Source: Teratosphaeria epicoccoides (taxonomy: Eukaryota > Ascomycota > Dothideomycetes > Mycosphaerellales > Teratosphaeriaceae). Taken from it: DNA of 64,000 nt. Within the stretch, counting starts at the first letter, position 1. The number at the start of each line of letters is the position of its first letter. The stretch spans positions 124,001-188,000 of the forward strand of contig JADDMT010000057.1 in NCBI GenBank assembly GCA_021401465.1, written 5' to 3'. This document shows positions 53,930-64,000 of this stretch, in pieces. The notes beneath the pieces were generated by a model, which was given only the letters and a program-made list of their open reading frames with translations, searched no databases and was not told the origin of the DNA. The translations under genes were made by a program, and so were the position numbers.

Positions 53930-56900
53930 ATGCGATTTATAGGCAGCTCTGCGATGCCTGATCGCCAGTCTACACCAAGTCAAAACGGTCTCAAGCATTT
54001 CTATTCACACATATCGCTGAATGCGGATCTGCTACTGCATGGAAAGCACGCGTCGAAGTTGAAACAGAGCAAGTCGGAACGGTGGCCGATCAACCAGCGG
54101 GCAGCCAAGGAGCACGAGTTCTGGGCGCACGAAAGCAGAAGCGACTGTCGAGGGTACAAGAGCTTGGAAGCTAAGCTAAAGGCACAAGAATTGCTGTTAG
54201 GCAACCGTGAACGGCTTGACACGGGCTCGGAGATGGCCAAGAGCAGGGATGAGCTGCCAAGATTAATGCTCTGGCCGGCACTGGAGAGGCCTTCGCAGCC
54301 TGCCTACGACGCACACCAGGCGCGCAATCACGATGCTCACATCAGCACATCCGAACGTGCCGGGTTGAAAGACGGTATTCATAGAAAAACAGTGCGTGCG
54401 CCTTCGAATCCGGATTATTATGACCCTGCAAAAGAGCCATTATCTGTTTCACAGCAAACGTCGGCGTCTGCCGTCAGGGATATGGGACTTAGGAAGTCTT
54501 TCTCGAATTGGAAGCTCTACACCCCACACGACCCGACTCTGACGTCGCCTCCATCCTCCAGACGAACCATCTCCCTGAAATCAGCCATTATGAAGAAGTC
54601 ACAACCGCCAGGTAGTCGCGACGATTCGCAACAAGACGATGCGTCTTTGATGACAGGCAAGATCAGTGGCAGCGAGAGAAAGCCACGACGTCTGGACTTA
54701 GCACAATTCTTTCCTCAGCAGCGCGGCAATAGCGTGAGGAATCTGTTGTCTTCAGATGGTCGGAGAGCAAGGTCGCCAAGCGCGGTGACGGATGCCTCGG
54801 TGTCAGTCTACCAGCAGCAGGGGCGCAAGAGCCAGTCAACAGTTACTTCACCGGTGTTGGCGAGCAAAAAGCCAACCGTCGACCCGGTTGTTATCACGAG
54901 GATGAAGGTATTCGACGACGAGACTATTGATCCAACCAAGAAGAATGTGAGACGCCCGCCAAAAGGTATACAAAACTGGTTCGACGGCTTCGACATCAGT
55001 TCGGACGAGGACGAACGCGTCGAGCCTGTCAACCCGAGCGATCCGCAGTCTGTGCTTCAGGAGCTCCCAGCAGAGGAAAAGCAGGTCCACGGCGGCAACG
55101 AGAAACAGGTCCACGGAGGGCAGCCCTTGCCTTCCACGTTCAGTCCTTGGTCGGACGACCCTGCCCAACATCCAACCAGGCCTTTAGAGGCGAGCAAAAA
55201 CCACGAATCTGAGACGCCTATGTCTGCGAGTAATAGTAAAGTGAGATTGGAAGAGCAAATGAAGTTTGCGCACCGACGGGAGAACAGCGCGGATTCCGGC
55301 ACGTTGGTCAGCGCGTTGTCCATCGCAGAACAGCAGGGTGCTGCAAAGAAGCCACGGAGTCGACTGGCATCGTCGCTCTTGGCTACTGAGAGCGTGCTGT
55401 CACTGTCGGACTCCGAAGGCGACGATGACTTTCAGAGTTTCTGTCCTCCCATAAGGGACAGCGTGGACGATGCCAGCATCTTTCTCGGGAACGCATCGCA
55501 AATGGATGTGCATCGCGTTCCGGTCAGTCCTCCTCGGCAACTGCATAGCTGTTTACGCACGCCAGCGAATGTGCTGGCTCGAACACGGAGCGCAAGCACA
55601 GTCCAGACTTCTGGATCTATACCTATCCGTCTCACCAGCTCAGCGATATCATCGCTGCCTCCTCACAAGCCATCTCCACTGGCATCTCCACCGAGAGTCC
55701 GCGGGCACCAAAGCAGGCTTAACGACAAAGCCCTGCGGAAGTTAGAAGGCCGAACAGACTCGGCCAGCCAGCCCACGACGTCAATATGCTCTTTCAAGAC
55801 ACCCAATGAACTGGATCTTGCCAGCACAAATTTCCCCAGCATTCTGTCGAATGCTGATGCCGAAACGCTGCACTCCTACCGGACCCGTGTCAGTTCTGCG
55901 TTAACGGAGGGTGGGCATATGATGGAGGTCACAGAAGACGAGATGCAATTACTCGAGTTGATCAGGCAGCGAAGAGCTATGAAAGCGAAAGACAGCTTCA
56001 CAGAAGGCTATCAATTGGCACTAAAGAAAGAACATGAAGCATTCCTAAAGCGCCGTCAGTCAGCCCAGCAAACTGCGTTGCAGTTGCTGAGCTTGAAGGC
56101 CGAGAAGCAGAGGGCAAGAGACGCTAGACTAGGACGGCGAACATCGACGAATGTCGTTTCAGGTGAAATCCCTGGTGAGCACATCAGACGGAGATACAAT
56201 GCATTGAAAGAAGAGGAGGTCGACCAGGCTTTGAAGCTGGAAAGGTTCCTGGCTGCAAGTGGCGAGGAAACTCCCATGAATGCAGCCATTCCAGAGACTT
56301 CTTTGGCCGACAAGTTTCCGGATCCGCCCTCGGGACAGGCGAGCTACGACGACTTAAGAGATTCGCTCTTACAGATGGAGAGTAGATCTCGGTCTCCAAG
56401 GGCTGTGGTGCGTTCGTCACAAGCGCAGCAGCTTGAACTGCTGCTTCCCGACATCTACAGTCCTGATTCGGAGAAAGCTGCGCAAGTTCCCGCGCAGTCT
56501 CTTAGACACAGGAGCAGAAGAAGTATGTCGGAGCCACCAGCCGGTCTGGTGCAGAAGCATGAGCGCAGTTGGAGTCCTGTGGCGATCGATAGGCAAGTTG
56601 GGGATCACACTGACGTGATCAGACAATTCTTCCTGTCCGGCCCGAGCGCTGGTGACAAAGACCTAGCGACATCGCAAAAGGGCAATGCTGAGAGGCAATC
56701 TGTCTCAGAGAATGTAAAAGACTCTAGCGTCCAGGAAATACCGGATTGTTACAGACAGGAATCCGCTCTCAGCAAGATCATTTCCGGCCTCAAGCTCAGC
56801 TCTGAGTCCGAACATTCTTCGACCGGACTACCTCACGAGCCAATGACGGAAGATCACGCAGACGAGATTGCCGCGCCAGCGCCGGCCAGTCCTCCTCCAC

Positions 56901-57523
56901 GCATTCCGCGGAGAACTTCGCCGCCCAACGAGCTCCCTGGCGACGAAGCGAATGACCCGATGCCGAAGACTATTCGACCAGAGTTCCAGGTTCACACAGT
57001 TATTGCCAACCGTCGCTGTGCTTTCCCAATTCCTCTTCGTCCAGGATCCAAAGCAGCTTGCCACGATGGTACGAGCGTCAGGAGTCCAAGTCCATGCTTG
57101 AATGCGCCAGGCGAGCTCTTAACACCGTCGCTGTCACATTCGAGTACACGGAACTCGTCAACTCCCACTTGGACCCACTTCACCACCTCACCTGCTGTTG
57201 GAACCAAGGCGCCAACGGAACGCACAAAGTCGGACTCATCTGGCACTTTGTACAGTCAGCTGACGGCGTCGCACTCTTCTGCTTCCTCTCCGCCTCCCAT
57301 TTCGGCGAAGAAGTTGTATAGCGTCAATACAGTGGCGAAGTGTCCCCGCTTGGATACTATAATGGGCAATCAACGGAGCTTCAGCACCGGCGCCAATCCC
57401 AGGACTAGTATGTGCAGCTACACAAGTGCCAGTGAGGAGGTCATGGCCAGGTGGGCAGAGTTAGGCGGTGTGAGAGACATGTTGGCTATGCGAGCCAGGA
57501 GGGCGAGGTTGGACTCATCGTAG
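53930..57523 (+). CDS. Large disordered hypothetical protein
   Basis: Not recognised. Single exon of 1197 residues, ATG at 53930. Mostly Ser/Arg/Pro/Gln-rich and probably unstructured. Ordered-looking islands are NGLKHFYSHISLNADLLLHG near the N terminus, DDETIDPTKKNVRRPPKGIQ with NWFDGFDISSDED near residue 340, and a predicted coiled coil around 680-760 (MQLLELIRQRRAMKAKDSFT; EHEAFLKRRQSAQQTALQLL). The C terminus has ARWAELGGVRDMLAMRARRA, a short amphipathic helix. A small internal DNA repeat codes QVHGGNEKQVHGG. Many SP and RS dipeptides suggest phosphorylation. No signal peptide or membrane segment. Confidence 0.82.
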   Translation: MRFIGSSAMPDRQSTPSQNGLKHFYSHISLNADLLLHGKHASKLKQSKSERWPINQRAAKEHEFWAHESRSDCRGYKSLEAKLKAQELLLGNRERLDTGSEMAKSRDELPRLMLWPALERPSQPAYDAHQARNHDAHISTSERAGLKDGIHRKTVRAPSNPDYYDPAKEPLSVSQQTSASAVRDMGLRKSFSNWKLYTPHDPTLTSPPSSRRTISLKSAIMKKSQPPGSRDDSQQDDASLMTGKISGSERKPRRLDLAQFFPQQRGNSVRNLLSSDGRRARSPSAVTDASVSVYQQQGRKSQSTVTSPVLASKKPTVDPVVITRMKVFDDETIDPTKKNVRRPPKGIQNWFDGFDISSDEDERVEPVNPSDPQSVLQELPAEEKQVHGGNEKQVHGGQPLPSTFSPWSDDPAQHPTRPLEASKNHESETPMSASNSKVRLEEQMKFAHRRENSADSGTLVSALSIAEQQGAAKKPRSRLASSLLATESVLSLSDSEGDDDFQSFCPPIRDSVDDASIFLGNASQMDVHRVPVSPPRQLHSCLRTPANVLARTRSASTVQTSGSIPIRLTSSAISSLPPHKPSPLASPPRVRGHQSRLNDKALRKLEGRTDSASQPTTSICSFKTPNELDLASTNFPSILSNADAETLHSYRTRVSSALTEGGHMMEVTEDEMQLLELIRQRRAMKAKDSFTEGYQLALKKEHEAFLKRRQSAQQTALQLLSLKAEKQRARDARLGRRTSTNVVSGEIPGEHIRRRYNALKEEEVDQALKLERFLAASGEETPMNAAIPETSLADKFPDPPSGQASYDDLRDSLLQMESRSRSPRAVVRSSQAQQLELLLPDIYSPDSEKAAQVPAQSLRHRSRRSMSEPPAGLVQKHERSWSPVAIDRQVGDHTDVIRQFFLSGPSAGDKDLATSQKGNAERQSVSENVKDSSVQEIPDCYRQESALSKIISGLKLSSESEHSSTGLPHEPMTEDHADEIAAPAPASPPPRIPRRTSPPNELPGDEANDPMPKTIRPEFQVHTVIANRRCAFPIPLRPGSKAACHDGTSVRSPSPCLNAPGELLTPSLSHSSTRNSSTPTWTHFTTSPAVGTKAPTERTKSDSSGTLYSQLTASHSSASSPPPISAKKLYSVNTVAKCPRLDTIMGNQRSFSTGANPRTSMCSYTSASEEVMARWAELGGVRDMLAMRARRARLDSS

Positions 57524-58002
57524 GCCATGTCAGATGTGATGTGGAATGAGTCGCGGTAGGAGTGCCGCGTGAGGATATCACGAAAGCAATGGGACTGGGG
57601 TCATGAGAAAGTGATGTGGCTGGATCACGACACATATGAGGCGGAGGGATTGCAATCCACTACGTTAATGGCGACTTTCTTCAGCACATCTTGGATCAGC
57701 TCTTGGATCAGCTTCGTTTCTGTATGCCAGGCCATGTGCTGCTTGATCGATCACTCCTGCTGTCAAACATGTATATGAAGCGCAAGAATCGCTACTATTA
57801 CTTACTAGCCCGCGCTTGGCAATTAAAGACACATTTAGCAGCATCGGCATCGCGTCATCGAGACCACACCGCTTGATTCGGGAACGCTCTGAAGTCTCAG
57901 ACATGGAAATTTCGGGCTGCATCCGGCTGACAACGCCGTTGTGCTTCGCCAGATCTGCCCCGTGACAAGGCGATCTGCAAGGCTCAATTGGACTACATAT
58001 GA
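57524..58002. other. Intergenic region
   Basis: 3' region of the large hypothetical gene. On the + strand near 57998 another frame (NVSPGSDIPGTPVSDISDNE) also looks protein-like and may be part of the next gene. Confidence 0.4.
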
Positions 58003-58545
58003 ATGTCTCACCCGGCAGTGACATCCCCGGGACGCCTGTCTCAGATATTTCCGACAATGAATGGCAATAACGTTCCGCAAACTCAGCGATCAGTGCCGCC
58101 GCAACGAGTTGCTCCACCCAGTATCCTCGCAGCAGCTATTCTTCAGATGCTCTGCCGCAACGGCATTGCCACCGCGCTTGGCTTACCGAAACCTTGCTCC
58201 GTGGTCACTCTGAGCAAGCTTCGCATGGAGCTCCTCCGCGATCCTTTCTTCGATCCCTGCCACAATCCCCATGAGGTCCGCGCTCGTGTCAGGCCGTCGA
58301 GGCTCACGTTTGAGGCTGCGATCTTGATCTTTGCGAGGCTGGTTAGGATATTGAGGCCAGAAGAAGTCCTGGGACCCAGGACTGTGGGATGGGGCGATGG
58401 GAGGGAAAGAGAGAGGGAGGAGAGGAGGGAGCTGAGGAATCAATGCTTGGATTTGCCGTTTTTTGATCGGGAGAATCAGGGGATGCTGAATCCGTTCTCA
58501 AGGGGCTACGATGATGAAGGAGAAGATGAGGGATGCTTTGTTTGA
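58003..58545 (+). CDS. Hypothetical protein, start uncertain
   Basis: Not recognised. ATG at 58003, 180 codons. The central part is protein-like (PSILAAAILQMLCRNGIATA, LRMELLRDPFFDPCHNP, LTFEAAILIFARLVRILRPE) and the end is acidic (DDEGEDEGCFV). The first 30 codons are doubtful because the overlapping frame NVSPGSDIPGTPVSD reads equally well; a short intron ending near 58090 could join them. Cytosolic by appearance. Confidence 0.4.
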   Translation: MSHPAVTSPGRLSQIFPTMNGNNVPQTQRSVPPQRVAPPSILAAAILQMLCRNGIATALGLPKPCSVVTLSKLRMELLRDPFFDPCHNPHEVRARVRPSRLTFEAAILIFARLVRILRPEEVLGPRTVGWGDGREREREERRELRNQCLDLPFFDRENQGMLNPFSRGYDDEGEDEGCFV

Positions 58546-59949
58546 GGGAAGTCAGGAAGGAAATGAAATGGTGGCGATGAGGAAGGCAGGCTCGGTGCTT
58601 TTGTCTCAGATAGATCGTGCTTACACGCGATGCGCATCGTGACTGTGCATCATGTCAGCAAGCCACTCTGGACTCCGAAGTTTGCGTCTACAGAACAATG
58701 GGGAGAGTCACATAGGTATGCTAGCACAGTTTCACAATTAGTCTTCCGTCGCCACGGAGATTCCGCACCCTTCCTGTACTCATTCCTCTCCAGCAACCCC
58801 ACAATCCCTTTATACAGATCAGAGGCTCATCATCGACGAACATCGCTGCGAGTTTCAGCGCTGCTCTGCACTCTGGGATGCTGCTTGTAAGAGATCACCG
58901 GACTGTTAAGTCATGGATATATATATACTTATGGTTTCTGCTGGTGCCCCTGAGTGTCAACACTACAACGCTCAATCCTCAAGGCGACTTCACGACACAA
59001 CTTCTCCAGCTTGACCAAGAGCTCGCAAAACAAGCGACAACACATCCTCTAGTCGAGACAAAGTGTCTGCATCGCAACCAAGCATGATGCCACAAGATTT
59101 ATAGTCCTCAGCATTAACGTCCCCATCTGGTGCCAACTGGTAAGTCGTTTATCGACACGCACGACGAAAGTAATGGTGTCCATTCCTCCTGCATCGAGCT
59201 ACGCCTTTCTCGCTACCGGCCAGGGGCCATGGGTCCGAGGCTCTTTGAGCGCCGGGATGACTTTCAGCGCGTTGGACCGCATCGGTCCGCTGAACGTTCA
59301 GTCGGGGACGTGGGGAATACGACACACACAAGCCATGGCCTTTGAGGCCTCTAGATGATAGTGGCCTTCGGCTGGAATCTGGAGACGGATGGATGGTGTA
59401 TGATGTAGCTCCACCACATGTTTGGAGCTTGGCAGTAGAGAAGCTCACGTTACCAGCGGCGGCACTTGCAAAGATGACAGACGGCTTGCATTGCGCTTGG
59501 GGCGGCGTGAGCATTTGGAACGATAATGGCGGAGCCAATCGGCAGTTCTTTCGCGATGGCGTTGGTTGTAGATTGAAAGGAAATGTTGAAATGCGAGAAA
59601 GTCGAAACCTTTGCATCTCCCTGTCCTGATGTCCTGAGAATCGGCACTGTCGTTGTGGGCATCTCATGATCTGTCCTGTAGACTCTGAGACACATTAGCG
59701 CAGTACTTGCGAATTATGTCGCATGTTGCTGAATGCGCTTGCTCGTACGACGGCAGGGCAAAACAATTGCTGAGTCTCTTGCTTTCGGACGAGCTTGACA
59801 CCATCTATCATCAATGCGGTCGGCTGACAGGCCATCCGATGTTGATACATGTGCTTGGTCCTAGTAATCCCTTTCAAGCAGCGGCCAGGTCAGGAAGTCC
59901 AGAAGAGAAGTTCTGCCGATTGTCATTGTATTCGTGTTCTGTTTGCACG
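58546..59949. other. Intergenic region
   Basis: About 1.4 kb. Plus frames at 59173-59358 and 59342-59629 and a minus frame at 59149-59667 overlap. None has a clear start, splice sites and composition together, so no gene is called. 58918-58932 contains TATATATATAC. Confidence 0.4.
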
Positions 59950-61038
59950 TCATCTCTTGAGAGGCGACTGTGTGTCAGGAGGCAACACCTCTGTGCCTTC
60001 TTCAGCCGTTCCCATCGTAGTAAAGATTCCCTTCCGCCTTCCAATAAACTCCCAACTCCAGCCCTGCACCCTCTCAGCCTTCCCCCGTACCTCTCGCCCC
60101 ATCCTCATCTCCGCATCATCATCCACAACCATAACACTTGTGCTGTTCCGAGCAAACCTCCGACTCAAAGTCTGCCCATACACGCAGCCATTCCAGTCTC
60201 TCAGTGCAACGTTCCTCACCAGCACTACATCTCCAGATCGTAACGACAGGACCTGATCACGGAGGTCATCAACAGGCTTGCTTTGCGATTCGGCGGGTAC
60301 TAGCCAGAAGCTCACAGAGAAGCCGGCACGAGTTTCGTCGCCGAATAAGAGCTCGATGATGTCCATCTCCTTGCCTGGTTGTCGGCGCAGGCCTACAGTG
60401 CGCGGAGCAGATATTGAGATAACAGCCGCAAGGATGGTGACAGTGAGGGTCTGAGGATGTATGCGGGTGAGGTGGAAAGCTGGAGGAATACGTTTGAGAT
60501 CGGTGATTTCGTTCGCACTCTTAATGTTGCTTTGAGCCGAATTATCGTCACCCCTTATGATTTGGTGGCCTACGGGCATACCGTTGCTTGCGAGGGACGT
60601 ATTCGCTGTACTGTCGAAGGAAGTTGTGTATGTTGCATTGACCAATGACAAGGTGGACGGGTAGAGTGATGTCTCGTCCATGTCGGCGATTCCCGAAGAC
60701 TCGAGCTCATTCAGCTGTAGCAGAGACTCTTGAAGGAATTGCAGACGTTCGTCGTCTTCAGCTGCACCCAAATCGTGATCGAACGCTAGGAACTGCGTTG
60801 CCGAGAAGTCTTCCCGGACCGCTTGGCCACCGGTGGCCTCGTGGCAGTCCACTGCCACAGAGCGCCATTTTGGAATTGTCGTGGACAGCTCAGCTGAAAG
60901 TGGTCTCGGAGCAGACCCATCATCGTAAATGAAGCGTTTGACAGGTGTCTGGAGTGCGTCTGTAAGATTGGACGATTCCCACGACAGATCATGAGCTTCA
61001 GGCGCGCCAGCAAAGATAATGATTCGACCCTCAGCCAT
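59950..61038 (-). CDS. Hypothetical protein with OB-fold-like segment
   Basis: Single exon, 362 residues, ATG at 61038. Family uncertain. Residues about 190-320 have the alternating strand pattern of an OB fold (QTLTVTILAAVISISAPRTV; LRSGDVVLVRNVALRDWNG; GQTLSRRFARNSTSVMVVDD), as in single-stranded nucleic-acid-binding proteins of the RPA/shieldin/shelterin type. The N-terminal 180 residues are acidic and Ser/Thr-rich. The gene is divergent from the Fe-S protein gene with 528 nt between starts. The OB call is a pattern judgement; nuclear DNA binding is inference only. Confidence 0.7.
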   Translation of the reverse strand: MAEGRIIIFAGAPEAHDLSWESSNLTDALQTPVKRFIYDDGSAPRPLSAELSTTIPKWRSVAVDCHEATGGQAVREDFSATQFLAFDHDLGAAEDDERLQFLQESLLQLNELESSGIADMDETSLYPSTLSLVNATYTTSFDSTANTSLASNGMPVGHQIIRGDDNSAQSNIKSANEITDLKRIPPAFHLTRIHPQTLTVTILAAVISISAPRTVGLRRQPGKEMDIIELLFGDETRAGFSVSFWLVPAESQSKPVDDLRDQVLSLRSGDVVLVRNVALRDWNGCVYGQTLSRRFARNSTSVMVVDDDAEMRMGREVRGKAERVQGWSWEFIGRRKGIFTTMGTAEEGTEVLPPDTQSPLKR

Positions 61039-61566
61039 CCTTATGTGACCTGTCCAAGGATAGCCAGGTGTGCATTATCATCTTGCCGGTAGGCTGTTGG
61101 ATCGAGAAGTTCAGGCGTTTGTGTTGCGAATCGCCGTGATTGCTCAGGCTGCAAGGGCTACGATGAGACTTTGACTTGATGTTCTTGGACAGTCCTGGAT
61201 GACTCGTGTCGTCTTACGGGCCCTCGATCTATTATAGCGTATGCCCGGCATGACACGGCGATGATATTACCAGCCGCGAAGTCCGACTCTACCGTCCGAA
61301 CTTACGCGCGACGCTAGCGAAGTCGTACGAGAAGGGAGCAGCAAGCATATAAAAGCACCAGAGGGTCAGCAACAACGCCTGCATTGTTCGGGGTTTTCAA
61401 GCGAGCGCGAGCTGACGGCTTTGCTCCAACCGAAATCCCGAGACTGAGGCTCGAAAGGGAAGGCACGCAATCTTGACGTCCGCATCAAAGCTGCTTACTC
61501 AGCAAGATCAGATAAAACCCCGGGGACGCATCCCGGGTTTTCTCCACCACGTCACCTCCAGGGAAG
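61039..61566. promoter_or_regulatory. Divergent promoter, OB-fold gene and Apd1-like gene
   Basis: 528 nt between two ATGs pointing apart. TATAAAAG at 61348-61355 lies about 215 nt before the + strand ATG. No other element recognised. Confidence 0.4.
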
Positions 61567-62640
61567 ATGGCTTCTTTATTGCGCGGCATCAGCGACCGCA
61601 TACTTCCAGGTTCGAAGCAGGAATTCCAACCGCGCTCTGATGGCTTCAATACAGCTCGCCAAGCATCAGGCCTGTTCACGCCGACGAACCCGGACGTTGA
61701 CGGCGAAGAATGCTTGCATGATTGCGAAAGCTGTACCTTGAAGTACCCACGAAAGTTTGAGATCGATAAGGAAGATGAACTATATGGACACGTGAAGGGA
61801 TGGAGTCGGCATATACTTGTCGCTACAGGGAAGACGGACTGGGTGCGGGATGTCAGCGACGAGAAGGGCAGTGTCATGGAGGCAGTAGGGAAGCATGACG
61901 GTGAGGTACAAGGAGGGAAACTCATGCTGAGCGCGAGCAATATACAGCCCCCCGAGTGGCACGGAGAAGGACATGGCGCATACGGTAAGGATCGGCCAAC
62001 GCGTGTCCTGCTTCTTCCAGCATTTCAATGGATAGAAGGCGTCACACCCAATCTGGTATCTGAGGTTATTAGATCAGTCATCAATACCGCGCCGACCAAC
62101 ACATCCTCGTTACCTCAAGCACAGCCATCCAAAAACGGTCTGCAGCTACCGTCCGGCCTCTCACTTCACCTCTGCCCACATAAATACCTCATACTGCTCT
62201 GCTCCCAAGCTACCCGCGACGCCCGTTGCGGGCAATCCGCGCCTCTCCTCCGCAAAGAGCTCGAGCGCCATCTCCGGCCTCTCGGTCTCTACCGCGACCT
62301 CAACGACGAGCGGCCCGGTGGCGTAGGCATCTACTTCATTTCTCACGTCGGTGGGCACAAGTATTCCGCCAACATGATGGTCTACCGACGTGCGGAGGGA
62401 GGCAGGAGTGTTGCGGAGCAGATCGGAAGCGGTGCGGGAGCTGGTGTTGAGGTGGCGGAAGTGTGTGAGAGGGATGCAGGTGTGGATCGAGAGGCGGCGC
62501 AGTGTATATGGCTTGCGAGGGTCAGGCCGGAGGATTGTGAGAATATTGTTAGATATACGGTGTTGCAGGGGAAGGTGGTGAAGCCGTCGAGTCAGTTGAG
62601 AGGCGGGTTTGACAGGGAAAGAGGGCTGGTGAGTTGGTGA
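61567..62640 (+). CDS. Sucrase/ferredoxin-like (Apd1/Aim32) thioredoxin-like 2Fe-2S protein
   Basis: 357 residues, single exon, ATG at 61567. The family has an N-terminal domain and a C-terminal thioredoxin-like ferredoxin domain that binds a 2Fe-2S cluster with two Cys and two His. Here C212 and C221 (CSQATRDARCG) and H260 and H264 (HVGGH) have exactly the 9- and 4-residue spacing of yeast Apd1. The N-terminal CLHDCESC block is also typical. In yeast, relatives act in redox and drug/oxidant tolerance (Apd1, cytosol) or mitochondria (Aim32). No clear presequence here, so cytosolic Apd1-like use is more likely. The tail ends in LVSW; Apd1-type proteins often end in Trp, a suggested signal for the cytosolic Fe-S assembly machinery. 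Confidence 0.9.
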   Translation: MASLLRGISDRILPGSKQEFQPRSDGFNTARQASGLFTPTNPDVDGEECLHDCESCTLKYPRKFEIDKEDELYGHVKGWSRHILVATGKTDWVRDVSDEKGSVMEAVGKHDGEVQGGKLMLSASNIQPPEWHGEGHGAYGKDRPTRVLLLPAFQWIEGVTPNLVSEVIRSVINTAPTNTSSLPQAQPSKNGLQLPSGLSLHLCPHKYLILLCSQATRDARCGQSAPLLRKELERHLRPLGLYRDLNDERPGGVGIYFISHVGGHKYSANMMVYRRAEGGRSVAEQIGSGAGAGVEVAEVCERDAGVDREAAQCIWLARVRPEDCENIVRYTVLQGKVVKPSSQLRGGFDRERGLVSW

Positions 62641-63142
62641 GAATAGATGCTGGCGATGTAGTGGTGCATGAGGTAGATGATAGAATTGGCTCGGAGTGCC
62701 TGGTGCCGAAGTCTTAAGCGAATAACTCATGATGCAGACGGAGTTCTGCACCGCTCTCGAATGTCTCCATGTCGAGGCCTTTGTCGCCGGGTATATTTCA
62801 GTACGTGCTGTGAGTTATGATCCTGACCAGACAGGCCGTGTGCCAGCAGGACACCGATAGCTTTCCGGGACTGGAGCATAGATCAGAGCTGAAGTTCGAG
62901 ATACAGTGTGATGCCGGGATGGTCAATGCAGCAGTCGTGGATCGTTAGCACGCTTGAGCGCGGTGCGGCCTTCAAGACATCCCAAACATCACCTGCGGAG
63001 CTGCATTGTCCATATTGTGCATCGCGGTGCAACAGTCTCTAATTCCTGCTTGCTCGAACCCTGTGGCATGAGTGACCCGACCGTTGCAAGCGATCTACAG
63101 CACATACCAAGGTCGCCGCCAGATATCGCCCGCCAGCCCACA
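62641..63142. other. Convergent intergenic region
   Basis: 3' regions of the Apd1-like gene (+) and the hypothetical gene (-). Nothing recognised. Confidence 0.5.
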
Positions 63143-63934
63143 TCAGACAGATCGGATGTCAGCATGGCGTGCTCTATCGGGAGCATCAGTATTTTGTGGC
63201 TGCTTAATCTCATCGACACGCAGACATAGCCAAGCGTCATCGCTGTCGCTCCACTCGTCGAAACTCAGCTTCTTCCAGTGTCGGGCAATCTTCACGTGGG
63301 CGCTCTCGCCGGCATCGTCCATCTTGTCCTCGGCTCCCTCCGTGCCGGACAATGCTTTGCTGGTCTTTGAAAATCTCTCTTCGGCTCTATGCTCTCGAGA
63401 AAGCGGTCCAGCTTGCAGAATTACCACTCCATCGCCTGGAAGCTTCAGCTGCCTGACCACCTCCTGAATCATCTAAAGACCTCTGTCCTCCTTTCTGAAC
63501 CGCTTCTCCAGCCATACTTCATCGATATGTAACATCACACTGGCTTTGTCGACGTCTTCCTGTCGATCCTTCAACGAGAACGACTCATTTGCGAGGTAAT
63601 TCTCGACTTTCTCGATCTTTGCTGCGCTGTCGATACAGACATCGAACCGCTGACACTCGTGCCACATATGAATAGCACCATTTGGGGCTCTCATCTGGGA
63701 GGCGAGGAGCAGTTGAGCTTTGAGTGAGCCGGCAATGGCGTCGTTGCCGAGGAACTTGCCGGCGACTGCTTGGATATTCGAATGGCTTTCGCAGTCTGCT
63801 GGGGCGCATCGCGTCGTGGCCAGGGCAAGAGGCATGGTTGTGGTGCATTTAACTCCTTTGGAAGAATCCCAGCGAGTGGTCGAGATGCATAAATGGTTGG
63901 AGGTTGGAGAAAAATGGAGGCCCAAGTGAACCAT
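63143..63934 (-). CDS. Hypothetical protein, two exons
   Basis: Not recognised. ATG at 63934; exons 63934-63518 and 63463-63143 around a 54-nt intron (GTATGG..TTCAG) that contains an in-frame TAG and is a multiple of three, so the frame is kept. 245 residues. The middle is helical and charged (AAKIEKVENYLANESFSLKD, VMLHIDE), and the C-terminal part is acidic with Trp residues (HWKKLSFDEWSDSDDAWLCL). No signal peptide or membrane segment. The ATG at 63835 is an alternative start. The gene may extend differently at the 3' end. Confidence 0.5.
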
Positions 63935-64000
63935 AATGTCCAGTGACGGACTGCGAAAATTGTTCTGAGGTGAGGCACGTGCCTCTAGATGTGCTAGTTA

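Noticed and set aside
1..64000. tRNA, rRNA, CRISPR or transposon genes
   Set aside because: I looked for tRNA B-box motifs, regularly spaced repeats, transposase/reverse-transcriptase motifs and long terminal repeats and found none. A tRNA scan could still find one I missed by eye.

Overview
The window looks like chromosomal DNA of a filamentous ascomycete. Its genes are dense and lie on both strands. Most introns are about 48-125 nt with GT-AG ends, often with CTRAC-like branch sites, and the gene set includes a fungal GH81 glucanase, a QDE-2-type Argonaute, a GPR1/FUN34 transporter, a cutinase and small cysteine-rich secreted proteins. Dothideomycetes (perhaps Mycosphaerellales) is my best inference from intron style and gene content. 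The sequence alone does not prove it.

Layout: 1-2.8 kb, 3'-truncated GH81 endo-1,3-beta-glucanase (-). 5.6-8.7 kb, intronless Argonaute with an RGG-rich N terminus (+). 9.5-11.2 kb, vacuolar Ca2+/H+ exchanger (-). 11.6-12.5 kb, RraA-like aldolase (-). 13.4-14.3 kb, GPR1/FUN34/YaaH acetate-type transporter (+). 15.3-17.0 kb, DUF1989 (urea-carboxylase-associated) protein with a basic tail (+). 17.5-19.2 kb, two tandem paralogues of unknown function (-). 19.6-20.7 kb, Ser/Thr-rich secreted protein (-). 22.0-23.8 kb, four-exon F-box protein (-). 24.3-25.2 kb, Pro-rich protein (-). 26.2-28.2 kb, TFIIH subunit Tfb1 (+). 28.6-29.7 kb, two tandem 94-residue secreted Cys-rich proteins (+). 30.0-30.9 kb, cutinase reading frame broken by a TGA (-). 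31.9-33.1 kb, fatty-acid-hydroxylase superfamily protein (-). 34.3-37.5 kb, 2-oxoglutarate dehydrogenase E1 (-). 39.5-43.3 kb, large coiled-coil/disordered protein (-). 44.2-46.4 kb, G-patch spliceosome-disassembly factor Ntr1/TFIP11 (+). 46.9-50.1 kb, a 114-bp direct repeat, a decayed reading frame with two TAA stops, and a Pro/Gln-rich hypothetical gene (+). 50.8-53.9 kb, gene-poor. 53.9-57.5 kb, large disordered hypothetical protein (+). 59.9-62.6 kb, a divergent pair: a possible OB-fold protein (-) and an Apd1/Aim32-type thioredoxin-like Fe-S protein (+). 63.1-63.9 kb, hypothetical protein (-).

Housekeeping genes (OGDH E1, Tfb1, Ntr1, Ca2+/H+ exchanger) alternate with fast-evolving, host- or wall-facing genes: GH81, the secreted pair, the cutinase relic and the secreted Ser/Thr-rich protein. 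No operon-like pathway or secondary-metabolite cluster is visible. The points most worth a second look are the gapless secreted paralogue pair next to the broken cutinase, the unknown tandem paralogues at 17.5-19.2 kb, the F-box protein whose acidic tail carries a SUMO-interaction-like motif, and the repeat plus C-to-T-type stop codons at 47-48.6 kb, which resemble repeat-induced point mutation.

All splice sites were read by eye from the sequence. Where phases forced a choice this is stated in the entry.
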